64,000 bases of DNA from contig CALIFY010000032.1 in NCBI GenBank assembly GCA_938021675.1, positions 1 to 64,000 on the forward strand, written 5' to 3'. Shown piece after piece: positions 53,437 to 62,842 of the stretch. Under the pieces are notes generated by a model. That model was given only the letters and a program-made list of their open reading frames with translations. It did not search any database and was not told the origin of the DNA. Position 1 is the stretch's first letter. The number at the start of each line of letters is the position of its first letter. The stretch is from an uncultured Acidimicrobiales bacterium. Its GTDB lineage: Bacteria; Actinomycetota; Acidimicrobiia; Acidimicrobiales; SZUA-35. Both the position numbers and the translations under genes were made by a program.

Positions 53437-53468
53437 CCAAGTTCAGCGCATTGGTCGGCGACCGGGCG

Positions 53469-54581
53469 TCACGGTGAGATGATGGCCGTGCCTGGCGCCA
53501 GATCGGTGTGTACTTCCACCGTCGCGCCTGAGGTGACCCCGATGGTTACCGGCACGAACTCGGTCGTGTCGGGACCGGTAACCACCTCGAGTGCATAGTC
53601 GCCGCTGTCGAGCCTGGTCAGGGCGGCGGCCGGCACAGTAGCTACGTCGGTGCCGATCGGTACCGGCCAGGTCACGGCTACCGGTATCGATTCGCCGTCG
53701 GGTAGCACCACATCATCTTGGCCGTCTTCATCATCTTCATCATCTTGGTCGTCTTCGAATTCGAGCACTGCTGTCGCCAGCTGTGATCCTTCCGCTACCA
53801 CGGCTAGATCGGTTACAACGGCTGATATCTCCGTTCGGTCTGGCAATCGAGCCGAGACCTCCGTGCCGATGTTTACGGTGTCGACGTCGGCCGGGGCCAC
53901 GTCGAACGACAGCTGGCGTCCCGAGGCCGACACGACGACCGTCTCGGTCGGGCTGGTTCCGGCGACCGAATCGCCGACTCCAGCTAACGTCGACGTGACC
54001 AGGCCAGCCTCATCGATAAACACCACAGACCCCAGCTCGGCGACGCCCGTCTCAGGCCGACCGATGTCGGCCTGCCATAGGGAGACGACCTCTGCGGTAT
54101 AGGACGTGTAGGTCTCGTCGGTGGTCAGCAGTCCGTTCGGATCGTAGCCAAGCTCGACAAGCGCCAGTTCCAGCTGGGCAACATCGGCCCCGACATCATC
54201 AACGGTCATCGATCGCCACGCCGGCTGCTCACCGAATAAGGCGACGGTTGGTTCCCCATCTACCTCGAACACCACATCACCGGACGACAAGGTGTCGCCC
54301 TGTTCGACGATCGATGTGATCGTGCCAGCCTCCGACCCGCCGGCGATTGCCGTGGCTGAGCGGGTGTACTGCAGTACTCCATCGGCCTCGACCGTCCGTT
54401 CCAACGAGGTCACGGCGATCTCGGTCTGGTCGCGGGAGACGGGCCCCTCCGCTACCCGTTCATCATCGCTGACGAACCAGCGCAGCGGATTCCACACCAC
54501 CAACGCCGCGGTGACCGTCACCGCGGCCACAAACAGAAGCAATCGGTTCAGCACTCGTCCTACCATCCTCACTCGCCGCAT
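53469..54581 (-). CDS. periplasmic adaptor-like protein with peptidoglycan-binding domain (1)
   Basis: The 370-residue protein has an N-terminal membrane helix (LLLFVAAVTVTAALVVW), a lipoyl-like beta segment, a PF01471-type peptidoglycan-binding region (VGADVAQLELALVELGYDP), then HlyD-like beta-barrel strands and an acidic tract DDQDDEDDEDGQDD. Its ATG overlaps the permease stop (TGATG). It is the last gene of the efflux operon and a divergent paralogue of the adaptor at 56541. Confidence 0.75.
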   Translation of the reverse strand: MRRVRMVGRVLNRLLLFVAAVTVTAALVVWNPLRWFVSDDERVAEGPVSRDQTEIAVTSLERTVEADGVLQYTRSATAIAGGSEAGTITSIVEQGDTLSSGDVVFEVDGEPTVALFGEQPAWRSMTVDDVGADVAQLELALVELGYDPNGLLTTDETYTSYTAEVVSLWQADIGRPETGVAELGSVVFIDEAGLVTSTLAGVGDSVAGTSPTETVVVSASGRQLSFDVAPADVDTVNIGTEVSARLPDRTEISAVVTDLAVVAEGSQLATAVLEFEDDQDDEDDEDGQDDVVLPDGESIPVAVTWPVPIGTDVATVPAAALTRLDSGDYALEVVTGPDTTEFVPVTIGVTSGATVEVHTDLAPGTAIISP

Positions 54582-55804
54582 CACGCCGCTCGCAGTGCTT
54601 CGGTCGGGGCCATGCGGGCCGCCCGCATCGCCGGGTAGAGGCCGGCAATGGCTCCGATCACCAATGCAGACACCAGCCCGCCGACCATGGCCAGTGGTGG
54701 TACCACCACGTCCCACCCCTGAGTGCCGGCATAACCTGCGGTCACCGCGACCCCCAATGCCACCCCGGCCAATCCGCCAAGAGCGGACAGTAAAAGGGCT
54801 TCGGTCAGAAACTGGTGCCGTATGTGAGCTCGGGTCGCTCCCATGGCCCGACGGAGCCCGATTTCGTTGCGACGCTCGATCACTGCGATCACCATCACAT
54901 TGGCGATGCCGACCCCGCCGACCAGAAGCGACACGGCGCCCAGTCCGAGGAAGAGATTGGTGAACGCCGATTCGGTAGCATCCTGGGCTTCGAGGAGTTC
55001 CGACGGTCGGGAGATCGAGACCTCGTCAGGACTCTGCGGATCGACGGTGGTACCGAGTACCGCTCGGACCGCGTCGATTTGGTCGGGGTTGGTCCGTAAA
55101 TACAACGCCGACGAACTCAGATCGCTTTCAAAGAGTTCCTCAGCGATCGGTTTACCGATCAGGGCTCCACGGTCGAGGTCGGCGGCGAGGGGAAAGGCTT
55201 CCAGCACGCCGATGACGGTGAACCATTCCCCACCGATCAGGATCATGGCCCCTTGACTAACCTCCACGATGCCGAGACGTTCCGCCGTCACGGCCCCGAG
55301 CACCACGGTCGGTGTCTGGGCGGTGGCCTCGTTCAGCCACGATCCGACGGCCACCTCACCGTTGAGTGTGGCCAGCAGGTCGAGGTCGGCGGCCATGGCT
55401 GTGACGCCCCCGGTCTCGTTCTCGTTGACCAGGTCGTTTCGGAGAACCGCCGACTCCAGCTGGACGACATCGGCTACCCGTTCCACCGGCCCAACCCGCG
55501 ACACTGTTGCTACAGCGTCAGCCGGGAGGGCGCCATCCCCGCCCCCGAAGCCGCCGCTTGGGGTAACCGTCAGAAGATTGGTGCCGAGGGCCGCTATTTG
55601 CGCTTGAAGATCAGCCCGGCTCGACTCGGAGATTCCCAACACTCCGACCATGGCCGCGATGCCGATGGTGATGCCGAGAGCAGACAACGCGGTGCGGGTC
55701 ACCCGGGTTCGAAGACCTGATGAGCCGACGCTGAACACGTCGGAGATCCGGAGTCGGCTCGGCGTCAACCGCCGACCCGATACGGCAGGGGTGGGTGTGG
55801 TCAT
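54581..55804 (-). CDS. MacB/FtsX-type ABC transporter permease
   Basis: The 407-residue protein has an N-terminal helix (TRVTRTALSALGITIGIAAMVGVLG), a large extracytoplasmic MacB core region (about 60-280), and three C-terminal helices including VGGVGIANVMVIAVIERRNEIGLRRAMGATRAHIRHQFLTEA, the typical FtsX coupling segment. It pairs with the ATPase upstream, overlapping it by 4 bases. Such transporters couple ATP hydrolysis to mechanical transport of lipids, peptides or drugs in the envelope. Confidence 0.9.
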   Translation of the reverse strand: MTTPTPAVSGRRLTPSRLRISDVFSVGSSGLRTRVTRTALSALGITIGIAAMVGVLGISESSRADLQAQIAALGTNLLTVTPSGGFGGGDGALPADAVATVSRVGPVERVADVVQLESAVLRNDLVNENETGGVTAMAADLDLLATLNGEVAVGSWLNEATAQTPTVVLGAVTAERLGIVEVSQGAMILIGGEWFTVIGVLEAFPLAADLDRGALIGKPIAEELFESDLSSSALYLRTNPDQIDAVRAVLGTTVDPQSPDEVSISRPSELLEAQDATESAFTNLFLGLGAVSLLVGGVGIANVMVIAVIERRNEIGLRRAMGATRAHIRHQFLTEALLLSALGGLAGVALGVAVTAGYAGTQGWDVVVPPLAMVGGLVSALVIGAIAGLYPAMRAARMAPTEALRAA

Positions 55805-56544
55805 GTCGTCACCACGCTGTCGTGTCCGACGGTAGCCGTCCTGGAGATCGGTTGGTCCGACCGCCGGACGTCATGTTCGATGCGGCCATCGCGCACGGCG
55901 ATTTGGCGGGGGAGAGCGTTGGCCACATCCACGTCGTGGGTGATGACGACGATGGTCGACCCGGCGCGGTGTAGCTGGTGTATAAGTTCGAGGATGGCCT
56001 CGCTCGACGTCGAGTCGAGGTTCCCGGTTGGCTCATCGGCCAACACGATCGCCGGCTTGTGGACGATGGCCCGGGCGATGGCTACCCGCTGACGCTCACC
56101 ACCTGATAGTTGGTTCGGTTGGTGTGTTAGCCGATGCCCCAAACCGACCGAAACCAGTGCTTCGGCAGCTGAATAGCGGCGGGTGCGCTTCGGCACTCCG
56201 GCGTATAGCAACCCGTTTGCGACGTTGTCGAGAGCGGTCATTCCGTCGATCAGGAAGAACTGCTGGAACACGAAACCTATGAGTTGGGATCGCACCGCCG
56301 ACAGCTTTCGGTCACCGAGTGACGACACCTCTTGCCCATCGATCGACACCCGGCCCGAGGTGGGGCGATCGAGGGTACCCATCACATGGAGCATGGTGGA
56401 TTTGCCGGAACCGGAGGGGCCGACGATGGCCGCAAGCTCCCCTTGTTCGATGGTCAGCGACACTCCGTCGAGCGCTCGTACCGGTGGTGTTCCCGCATAC
56501 TCCTTGACGGCGTCTGTCAGCTCTAGGGCTTTTCTTGGGCTCAC
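55801..56544 (-). CDS. MacB/LolD-type ABC transporter ATPase
   Basis: This 247-residue ATPase has Walker A IVGPSGSGKSTM, the LolD/MacB-type LDRPTSGRVSIDG, signature QLSGGERQRVAIARAI, Walker B IVLADEPTGNLD and switch His (VITHDVDVA). It overlaps both neighbours by 4 bases. The set adaptor, ATPase, permease, adaptor is a MacA-MacB-like efflux or surface-remodelling complex. Confidence 0.92.
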   Translation of the reverse strand: MSPRKALELTDAVKEYAGTPPVRALDGVSLTIEQGELAAIVGPSGSGKSTMLHVMGTLDRPTSGRVSIDGQEVSSLGDRKLSAVRSQLIGFVFQQFFLIDGMTALDNVANGLLYAGVPKRTRRYSAAEALVSVGLGHRLTHQPNQLSGGERQRVAIARAIVHKPAIVLADEPTGNLDSTSSEAILELIHQLHRAGSTIVVITHDVDVANALPRQIAVRDGRIEHDVRRSDQPISRTATVGHDSVVTT

Positions 56545-58013
56545 GCTGGAACAACAACTTCGTCGCCTGGTGCCACATCACCTTGGAGGATTTCGACGAC
56601 GCCGTCATCGAATGTGCCGAGTTCGACACCGACCAGCGTCGTTGAGCCGGTGGGGTCGATCTTTTCAACTGCGAAGCCGCCCTCGGCCAGCGACACGAGC
56701 GACCGGGTGGGAACTACCACCGCGTCTTCCACCGTTTCACCGACACTGAGTACCGTGGCAGGGCCGACCAACGCCTGATCCTGATCGGCTCCGGTTACGC
56801 CGACGATGATCGTCACCGTCGGATCCTCATCGCCGTTGCCGGGCACCACAGCTCCGATCTCTTGCACCGTCCCATCCACAATCGTTTCGTCGGCTAGCTC
56901 AACCGAGACGGACTGGTCGACAGCGAATTCGTCTGCATCGGCGACGCTGACGACGATGTCGGCTTGTAGTTGCGAGGTGGATGCCGTCAGTACCGGGCGT
57001 GGGCCAGCCAGGACCGAGCCCTCTTCTGCAAGATAGCTGTCGACCACCCACCCAACCGGGGCGTGAACGAAGTTTTGGGTGGCGGCCACGCCGGATTCGG
57101 CTTCGGTCTCGTCGGCGAGGAGTTGGGCCGCGCTCACTTCTTCGATGGTCGGTAACGCCACGACATCGACGTCGCCCAATCGGTAGAGCACGGTCTCCGC
57201 TTCGATTTCGGTGCCGACAGGCGCCAGGTTGGATACGGTCCCGGCTTCAGCACTAGCGACCGTTGTCGTTTGTCGGACGACGGCCAACTCGGCTACCGAC
57301 CCGGAGGCGACATCGCCGACTCCGCTCACGGCCTGAACCAGCGCGGGACCGGTGACGATTACCACGTCGTCGACATCGACGGTTCCGGTGATCTCGCGGC
57401 TCAGGTCTTCCTGCCAGCGCTCGACCATGGCTTCGGTACTGGCGGTAAATGTCTCATCGACATCGACGGTGTGTTCCTCGTCGTAACCCAACGCCACCAG
57501 GTTCGACTCGAGCTGAAATACATCGGGCCCTTCGTCTCCCTCGGCTAGCGGGCGCCACATCGGCCGATCGCCGTAGAACACGACCATTGGGGCGTTGTCG
57601 ATCTCCAGTAACACGTCGCCCTGGGCCAACTCGGTCCCGAGCGTGGCGGCGGCGGTGACGATGCCGTCGGTGCCGTTGACGGCAAGGGTGTTGCCGAAGC
57701 CCAACGTGCCGGCCCACTCGACTTGCTCAGCGAGGTCTCTCTGTTCGACCGGAGCTGACGCCACCGCCACTTCCTCCCGTTCGGTCTCGGTGCTGGTGTC
57801 GTCCCGCTCGGAGTAGGCCAGGAGGCCCCATGTGATGGCGCCTCCGATCACCGCAGCGAGCGCTAGCGACGGCCAGCGCCGACGTTGGGAGGCTCGATCG
57901 ACGCTGGCCAGCAGATCGGCCACCTCTCGTTGGTTCGGACCGAGGTCGGCCGCTGTGTTGTCGGGGGCTGAGGCGCGTGGGGTAGGGGTAGCTTCGGTGG
58001 CTGTTTCGGTCAT
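56541..58013 (-). CDS. periplasmic adaptor-like protein with peptidoglycan-binding domain (2)
   Basis: The 490-residue protein has a cytoplasmic N-terminus, a membrane helix (SLALAAVIGGAITWGLLAY), an acidic stretch, a PF01471-type region (EGPDVFQLESNLVALGYDEE), and HlyD-like beta parts (TVSNLAPVGTEIEAETVLYRLG, then SVEL and VVPTRSLVSL near the end). It is the larger of the operon's two adaptors. The peptidoglycan-binding part would let it reach or anchor to the cell wall, replacing the outer-membrane contact used by Gram-negative MacA. Confidence 0.8.
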   Translation of the reverse strand: MTETATEATPTPRASAPDNTAADLGPNQREVADLLASVDRASQRRRWPSLALAAVIGGAITWGLLAYSERDDTSTETEREEVAVASAPVEQRDLAEQVEWAGTLGFGNTLAVNGTDGIVTAAATLGTELAQGDVLLEIDNAPMVVFYGDRPMWRPLAEGDEGPDVFQLESNLVALGYDEEHTVDVDETFTASTEAMVERWQEDLSREITGTVDVDDVVIVTGPALVQAVSGVGDVASGSVAELAVVRQTTTVASAEAGTVSNLAPVGTEIEAETVLYRLGDVDVVALPTIEEVSAAQLLADETEAESGVAATQNFVHAPVGWVVDSYLAEEGSVLAGPRPVLTASTSQLQADIVVSVADADEFAVDQSVSVELADETIVDGTVQEIGAVVPGNGDEDPTVTIIVGVTGADQDQALVGPATVLSVGETVEDAVVVPTRSLVSLAEGGFAVEKIDPTGSTTLVGVELGTFDDGVVEILQGDVAPGDEVVVPA

Positions 58014-58020
58014 CGCGAGC

Positions 58021-58836
58021 CTATTCAGACTCGGGCTGCTGTTGCCCGACGCCGGCGTCGGCGAACGCTTCCTCCACTATGGGCAGGCAGTTCGCGATCG
58101 TCTCTTGGACAGCCGGATCTTCGTAATCGAGACCTAAGTTTTGGGCGAATCGGGCGCCTTGATCCCCGAAGCCCTCTTGTCGCTGCCCCTCGGCTCGGGT
58201 TCTCCCCAACCCTTCTCCACCGGCTTCTGCCCCGCCGGCTCCACCGGCTTGTGTCCCATCGGTGGCCGAGTCATCGGCGGTTTCATCTTCGGCTGTTGCT
58301 TGGTCGTTGTCTTGTGCTCCGCCTCGTTGCCCTCGGCCGGCGAGGGTGAGGTCTCCCACGTCATATCCAGCGTCACGAACACAATCGGTGAATTCCAGCA
58401 ACGCATCCTGGACTTCGGTCGATTGGACGGCTTCTCCTCGGCCACCGCCGAATCCGGTCTGTTCGAGGATTTCACGACACGACTCGTTGGCTTCGCGGAA
58501 GCCGTCGGCCTCGCGGTCGACCGATTGAAAAGCGGTCCGTAACTCGATATCACCCTCAGCATTGAGGGCCAGATCGGGAAAGTCGTCGATGCCGGCGTCT
58601 CGCATGCATTGGGAGAACGAGAGCGCCGCTTCGTCGGGGCTTAGCTCGGTTTCGACCTGACCGTCGACGGTTGCGGCGTCGGCGGCGTCGGCTAGGGAGT
58701 CGCCCTCAGTGCTGAGGGAGGCAACCTCGTCGGAAGCCGTTTCGGGTGTGTCGGCACCACAGGCCGCCGCCACGAGGGGCAGGGTCAACGCGATTGGGAA
58801 GAGAGCGAGGCGGGCTGGCGAGACTCGTGAAGGCAT
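58021..58836 (-). CDS. lipoprotein heading the efflux operon
   Basis: The 271-residue lipoprotein has leader LALFPIALTLPLVAAAC and two similar Cys-containing segments, LSFSQCMRDAGIDDFPDLAL and LEFTDCVRDAGYDVGDLTLA, which look like an internal duplication. An Ala/Gly/Glu-rich stretch (about 185-225) and a C-terminal NCLPIVEEAFADAG follow. The FxxCMRxxGxxxFPD-type motif occurs in actinobacterial lipoproteins encoded next to MacAB-like systems. The stop lies 7 bases before the adaptor start. Confidence 0.7.
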   Translation of the reverse strand: MPSRVSPARLALFPIALTLPLVAAACGADTPETASDEVASLSTEGDSLADAADAATVDGQVETELSPDEAALSFSQCMRDAGIDDFPDLALNAEGDIELRTAFQSVDREADGFREANESCREILEQTGFGGGRGEAVQSTEVQDALLEFTDCVRDAGYDVGDLTLAGRGQRGGAQDNDQATAEDETADDSATDGTQAGGAGGAEAGGEGLGRTRAEGQRQEGFGDQGARFAQNLGLDYEDPAVQETIANCLPIVEEAFADAGVGQQQPESE

Positions 58837-58973
58837 GAATGGGAGTCTGATAGCTGATTGTTATCGTCCTGTTAGAGCCCGGTTCGGCTGTCGTTACATG
58901 TTGAGGGCAGCCTGCTTCATCGAGAAACGCCTGGTGTGGTTAGTCAAATTGGGAACAAAGTTGTTTCAATGGT

Positions 58974-59375
58974 CTAGTCAACTTCGGTGAAGTCTTTGTC
59001 GCCATCAATTTCGTCCCGAATTGTCGTTACAAGGTACACTTTTCCGTGTTCCATTCGATCGCAAATGTTGCTGTCTTTTCCATAGTGATTATTTGCGAAT
59101 CGCTTGCAGTACTTGTTGTCTTCAAGACCCATGGTGATCCAGTCGTAGTCACCAACGTCAACCGCATCGCAGTGGGAGTCTTTCGTCATGTCTCGCACTG
59201 TCATGACGTATGTTCCTTCATGGCGTGCTCGACAGAGCCGGTCGGTGCCTTCGGTGTAATCTGCCCCGGCGATCGCCGGAAAGAGAAAAACAGCCGAAAC
59301 GGCCGCTGCTGTCGACGCTGCCGCAATCATCGCCGCAATCGGCCGAAATGGTGGTTTCTTGGTCTGCTTGCCCAT
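58974..59375 (-). CDS. small secreted four-cysteine protein (copy B)
   Basis: The 133-residue protein has a basic N-terminus, a hydrophobic core (AAMIAAASTAAAVSAVFLF) and a likely cleavage after IAGA. ATG 59375 follows GGGGAG. The mature part has four cysteines with RLCRARHEGT and YCKRFANNHYGKDSNIC. This matches copy A at 2126-2479: RLC-x5-GT is identical in spacing, and both have C-x2-[YF]-A-x3-[FY]-x5-IC. The base composition is also lower in GC than its neighbours. The function is unknown, and it stands alone. Confidence 0.7.
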   Translation of the reverse strand: MGKQTKKPPFRPIAAMIAAASTAAAVSAVFLFPAIAGADYTEGTDRLCRARHEGTYVMTVRDMTKDSHCDAVDVGDYDWITMGLEDNKYCKRFANNHYGKDSNICDRMEHGKVYLVTTIRDEIDGDKDFTEVD

Positions 59376-59532
59376 GGCTGGAACTCCCCGTAACTCGATG
59401 TGCCTCATTCGTGGTGTGTCGCTGTATTTTGAGATTTGGCATCTCGAGATAGTTTGACAACTAAAGCTCTACACACGAGTATTCCCCTTCTTGCGAAGTT
59501 CTAAACATGTTTTCTGGTGACGCTGCAACGAG

Positions 59533-61851
59533 CTACTGGGTCAGCACGTCTGTCGTGGCGACCCAAGCCCCGGCTCGACCACGATCGGTGCCGATAGCGA
59601 CAACGACCCCATCGGCGGCGGCAAGGCCCGAGACGGACGTCGATCGGGCGAAGCCGTCGCTCTCAAGACCGGTATCGGTGATCGGCTCCCAGCCATCTTC
59701 TGCCATCCGCCAGATGGTGGCGTCGGTTCTGTCTCTGCCCGGTGAAGCGGTCCAGCCAGTCAGATAGGTCTTACCATCGACCTCGTCGATTCCGAGCACG
59801 CTGCCACGGTCGGCGATCGCTTCGACCGACCACCGAGCGGAGTCGGGCGATGTGGCGACGATCGGTTGCCCAGTCGCGTTTTGCCCGGCCAGTAGCCATC
59901 CACCATCGGCGCTGCGGTGGCAGCTTGAGATGTCCAGGTCGCCGCCCAGCCCGGTGGTGGCGACCCCGCTCCACCGTTCGCCGTTTGGTCCGGCCACGAT
60001 CCCAACCTGGCCATCGCCCCACTCGACCACGGCCATAAGGTCACCAGTGACTCCCGCCAGGCAGGCAACCTCAGCGTTCGTCTCAGGGTCGATGGGTGAA
60101 TCGGTGAGCGGAATCTCTCGGATGGAATCATCAGGCTCGATGATCACAAAGAGTGGATCGAGGACGTCGACTTCGGGGTCGGGGTCCGGCCGAACGCCGC
60201 CAGCGATGATCGAACCGCCAGGACCAGCAACCGCGTGGAGAAGGAACGCCGATCCAATGTCAAGCGTGGTAGAACCCCAGCGACCCGAGGCCCCAGGTCG
60301 CTCGATTCCAGCCGAGCTGAAGAATCCGCCGCCGCCTTTCAAAGCCGCCGGTCGATCGTCGCTGTCGAGTAGAAGGTCATAGATCGAGAACAGGGTCGGA
60401 TCGGTCAACGGCGGGCGCCCCCACGAAACGCCGTCGGGAGACTGCCAGACCACGGCCTCATACTCCACGCCGTCGGCTGAACGACCGCTCCGTCCACCGC
60501 CGACAAAGAACCCATCCGGACCGGCCACGACGTCGGTAGCCCCGAATGCGCCCAGTTGGCTGGGGCTGATTTGCTGATCGGTGATCGACGACCAACCATC
60601 GTCCTGGTAGACCATGGCCACATCGCCGCCGGCGACCAAAATCTGGCCAGCTTCGTTCACCGCGAGTCCATTTGCCGGCAAAAAGTTCCCCGACGCCGAC
60701 CCGAGATCCCCGACCCGGTTCCAGGTCTGGCCGCCGTCGCTTGAGCGAGAAAGTTGCTGAACCACCGGGTTGGTGAGGGTGGCCACCAAGTCACCGCCGT
60801 CGAACGTCACCTCTCGAAACTGAAGGCCGTCGAACGAAGTCCAACTGGCGATATCGATGTCGGAAGTCTGGACCGCCCAGCGGTCGTCGACGTCGCCGGC
60901 GGTTGCCACCATCGGGGTTGAGATGGCGTCGGATGTCGATGCGCCAGCGGCGATCAGCTCGCCATCGGGGCCCTCGACGATGCTGTGCAACACGCCGCCC
61001 GACGGTAGGCCTGTACCGGCCGCGGTGGCCAAATCTCCGCCTCGTTCGGACCAAATCACCGGCCTTGGATCACCGAACGCACCGCTGGAGGTGCCGACGG
61101 CGATCAGGCCGCTGTCTACGATGACCCCGTCGACGGCCAACACGTTCCGATCGGGCGTCGACTCGGCGTCGATCGTTTCCCACCGGTCTCCAGAACGTCG
61201 CCATATCAGCGGCTGATCGAATCCATCGATGTTCTCAGAACCAAGGACATAGCTGACGTCGGCGCGTTCGATCAGCTCAAAAGCTCTGGCCGAGGTGCGG
61301 CCCGGCATCGGAAGCTCGTCCCGTTCCCACGACTGCAGCGACACGTCGCTGGTCCACACCACCGCGGTCGAACGTGCGCCTCGCTCGGTGTTCCCAACCA
61401 CTCGAACGGTGTCACCGGATACCGACACGCCGAGGGCGCTCGCTCGCTCGGCCTCGTCGGTCGGGAGTTCGATTTGTAGGTTGCGCTCCGGATCGGTCGG
61501 CGAGAGCACCCCGACGATAGGAGCGATGGTTCTTGCCTTACCGTCTTCCAGTCCACCGACGACCAACCAGGCTTCGGCATCTAACGATACGGCGTCTTCG
61601 ATGACTATCTCGGTCGAGGAATTTCCGAACTGTGATGGATCCAGTCGCTGGAATTTGTCGGTGGGCTCGGCCGGTGCGGCGCTGTCCTCGTTTCCCTCGA
61701 CGCTTGTATCGCCACCCTCGCCCTGGTCCGCCGGCTCTTCCGGGGCTGGCCGCGACCGGAGGCGAGGTGCGGCATCGTCCGGCTGCTCGTTCCCGGTGCA
61801 CGCCGTGACCAAAACGGCGAGAGTCAACGCCAAGAACAACGGCCGATACAT
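59533..61851 (-). CDS. large lipoprotein with beta-propeller-like repeats
   Basis: The lipoprotein of about 772 residues has leader MYRPLFLALTLAVLVTAC. The ATG at 61851 is preferred over 61920 because it directly precedes this leader. A Pro/Glu/Ser linker is followed by a long region of sialidase/BNR-type repeats, with elements such as SRSSDGGQTWNRVGDLG, WQSPDGVSWGRPPL and TSPDSARWSVEAIA recurring every 45-60 residues. It is probably a surface beta-propeller for binding; no catalytic motif was seen. Confidence 0.75.
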   Translation of the reverse strand: MYRPLFLALTLAVLVTACTGNEQPDDAAPRLRSRPAPEEPADQGEGGDTSVEGNEDSAAPAEPTDKFQRLDPSQFGNSSTEIVIEDAVSLDAEAWLVVGGLEDGKARTIAPIVGVLSPTDPERNLQIELPTDEAERASALGVSVSGDTVRVVGNTERGARSTAVVWTSDVSLQSWERDELPMPGRTSARAFELIERADVSYVLGSENIDGFDQPLIWRRSGDRWETIDAESTPDRNVLAVDGVIVDSGLIAVGTSSGAFGDPRPVIWSERGGDLATAAGTGLPSGGVLHSIVEGPDGELIAAGASTSDAISTPMVATAGDVDDRWAVQTSDIDIASWTSFDGLQFREVTFDGGDLVATLTNPVVQQLSRSSDGGQTWNRVGDLGSASGNFLPANGLAVNEAGQILVAGGDVAMVYQDDGWSSITDQQISPSQLGAFGATDVVAGPDGFFVGGGRSGRSADGVEYEAVVWQSPDGVSWGRPPLTDPTLFSIYDLLLDSDDRPAALKGGGGFFSSAGIERPGASGRWGSTTLDIGSAFLLHAVAGPGGSIIAGGVRPDPDPEVDVLDPLFVIIEPDDSIREIPLTDSPIDPETNAEVACLAGVTGDLMAVVEWGDGQVGIVAGPNGERWSGVATTGLGGDLDISSCHRSADGGWLLAGQNATGQPIVATSPDSARWSVEAIADRGSVLGIDEVDGKTYLTGWTASPGRDRTDATIWRMAEDGWEPITDTGLESDGFARSTSVSGLAAADGVVVAIGTDRGRAGAWVATTDVLTQ

Positions 61852-61936
61852 CCATCGGTGGCGGGCCTCGGCCCTCCCGCCGTAGGGATATTGTTGTCCT
61901 ATCCGAGTCCCCTTGGCCACGCGTATCTAAGGTACC

Positions 61937-62833
61937 TCAAAGGTTGGGCCAAGAGCGCTGGTTAGCCGGAGGACGTCGTTGGCCGGGCTTCGGTCCAAGG
62001 GCCCAACGGCGCCTCCACGCACCTGAGTCTGGACCGGTCGGAGACGGAGTTTCCGCCCGGTACGCCTTCTTGCGGGCCTCCCACCAGCCCGACGCGAACT
62101 CGTCGGCCAGCTCGGCAATTCGACGCTCGACTCGTTCGGCGAAGTGTCGAGCGTCCTCACCGTCGTGCATCGACATTGGATCTCCAAAGACCACCGCGCA
62201 ACGGTTCCGACTTGGCCAGCTCTTCCCTTTTGGCAGCACAGATCCGGTGCCGTCGAGATAGATCGGCACGACCGGGGCATCGCTTTGCTTTGCCAGGAAC
62301 GCGGCACCAGGCCGATGGTTGCGGCTCCATCCATCGGGGCTCCGGCCACCCTCGGGGAATATGAGCAAGTTACGACCATTACCCAGAGCGGTCAGAGAGT
62401 TCTTGATCGAAAGCTTTGACAGTTTTTTCCGTTCGATGGGGATGGCGCCGATAAAGAGAGCGGAGATCGCCGCCGCCAGGCGATTCGGAAAGAAATAGTC
62501 TGCGCCGGCCGCGATGGCCAAGTCCTGGCGGAGGTGGGCTGGCATGGTGGCAAGTAGAAGGCTGGTGTCGGCGTGGCTGTGGTGATTGGCGGCGAAGATT
62601 ACCGGTGCTTCGACGTCATCGAGCCGGTCGCGACCGATGACCCGGGGTGAGGTGTACAGGGCGACGGCCGGCTTGAAGAAGCCCCATACCCCGATCGTCC
62701 GGATGGCGCGCGACAACGGGCGGTTGGCCCACTCGGTGTCGTAGTAGACCCCGGTTGTTGAGACGTTTGGTTGTCGGTCGACGCCTTTCGGTGTCGCCGG
62801 GGTATTGGCGATGAAGCGGAGCCAACGAAGCAT
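61937..62833 (-). CDS. 1-acyl-sn-glycerol-3-phosphate acyltransferase-like
   Basis: The 298-residue PlsC-family protein has the HX4D-type box in FAANHHSHADTSLL, block III LLIFPEGGRSPDG and block IV VVPIYLDG. It transfers fatty acyl groups to lysophosphatidate or similar acceptors at the membrane. The C-terminus is basic and Pro-rich. It is followed upstream by the LarA-like gene 9 bases away, so the two form an operon. Confidence 0.87.
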   Translation of the reverse strand: MLRWLRFIANTPATPKGVDRQPNVSTTGVYYDTEWANRPLSRAIRTIGVWGFFKPAVALYTSPRVIGRDRLDDVEAPVIFAANHHSHADTSLLLATMPAHLRQDLAIAAGADYFFPNRLAAAISALFIGAIPIERKKLSKLSIKNSLTALGNGRNLLIFPEGGRSPDGWSRNHRPGAAFLAKQSDAPVVPIYLDGTGSVLPKGKSWPSRNRCAVVFGDPMSMHDGEDARHFAERVERRIAELADEFASGWWEARKKAYRAETPSPTGPDSGAWRRRWALGPKPGQRRPPANQRSWPNL

Positions 62834-62842
62834 TGTCCCCCC

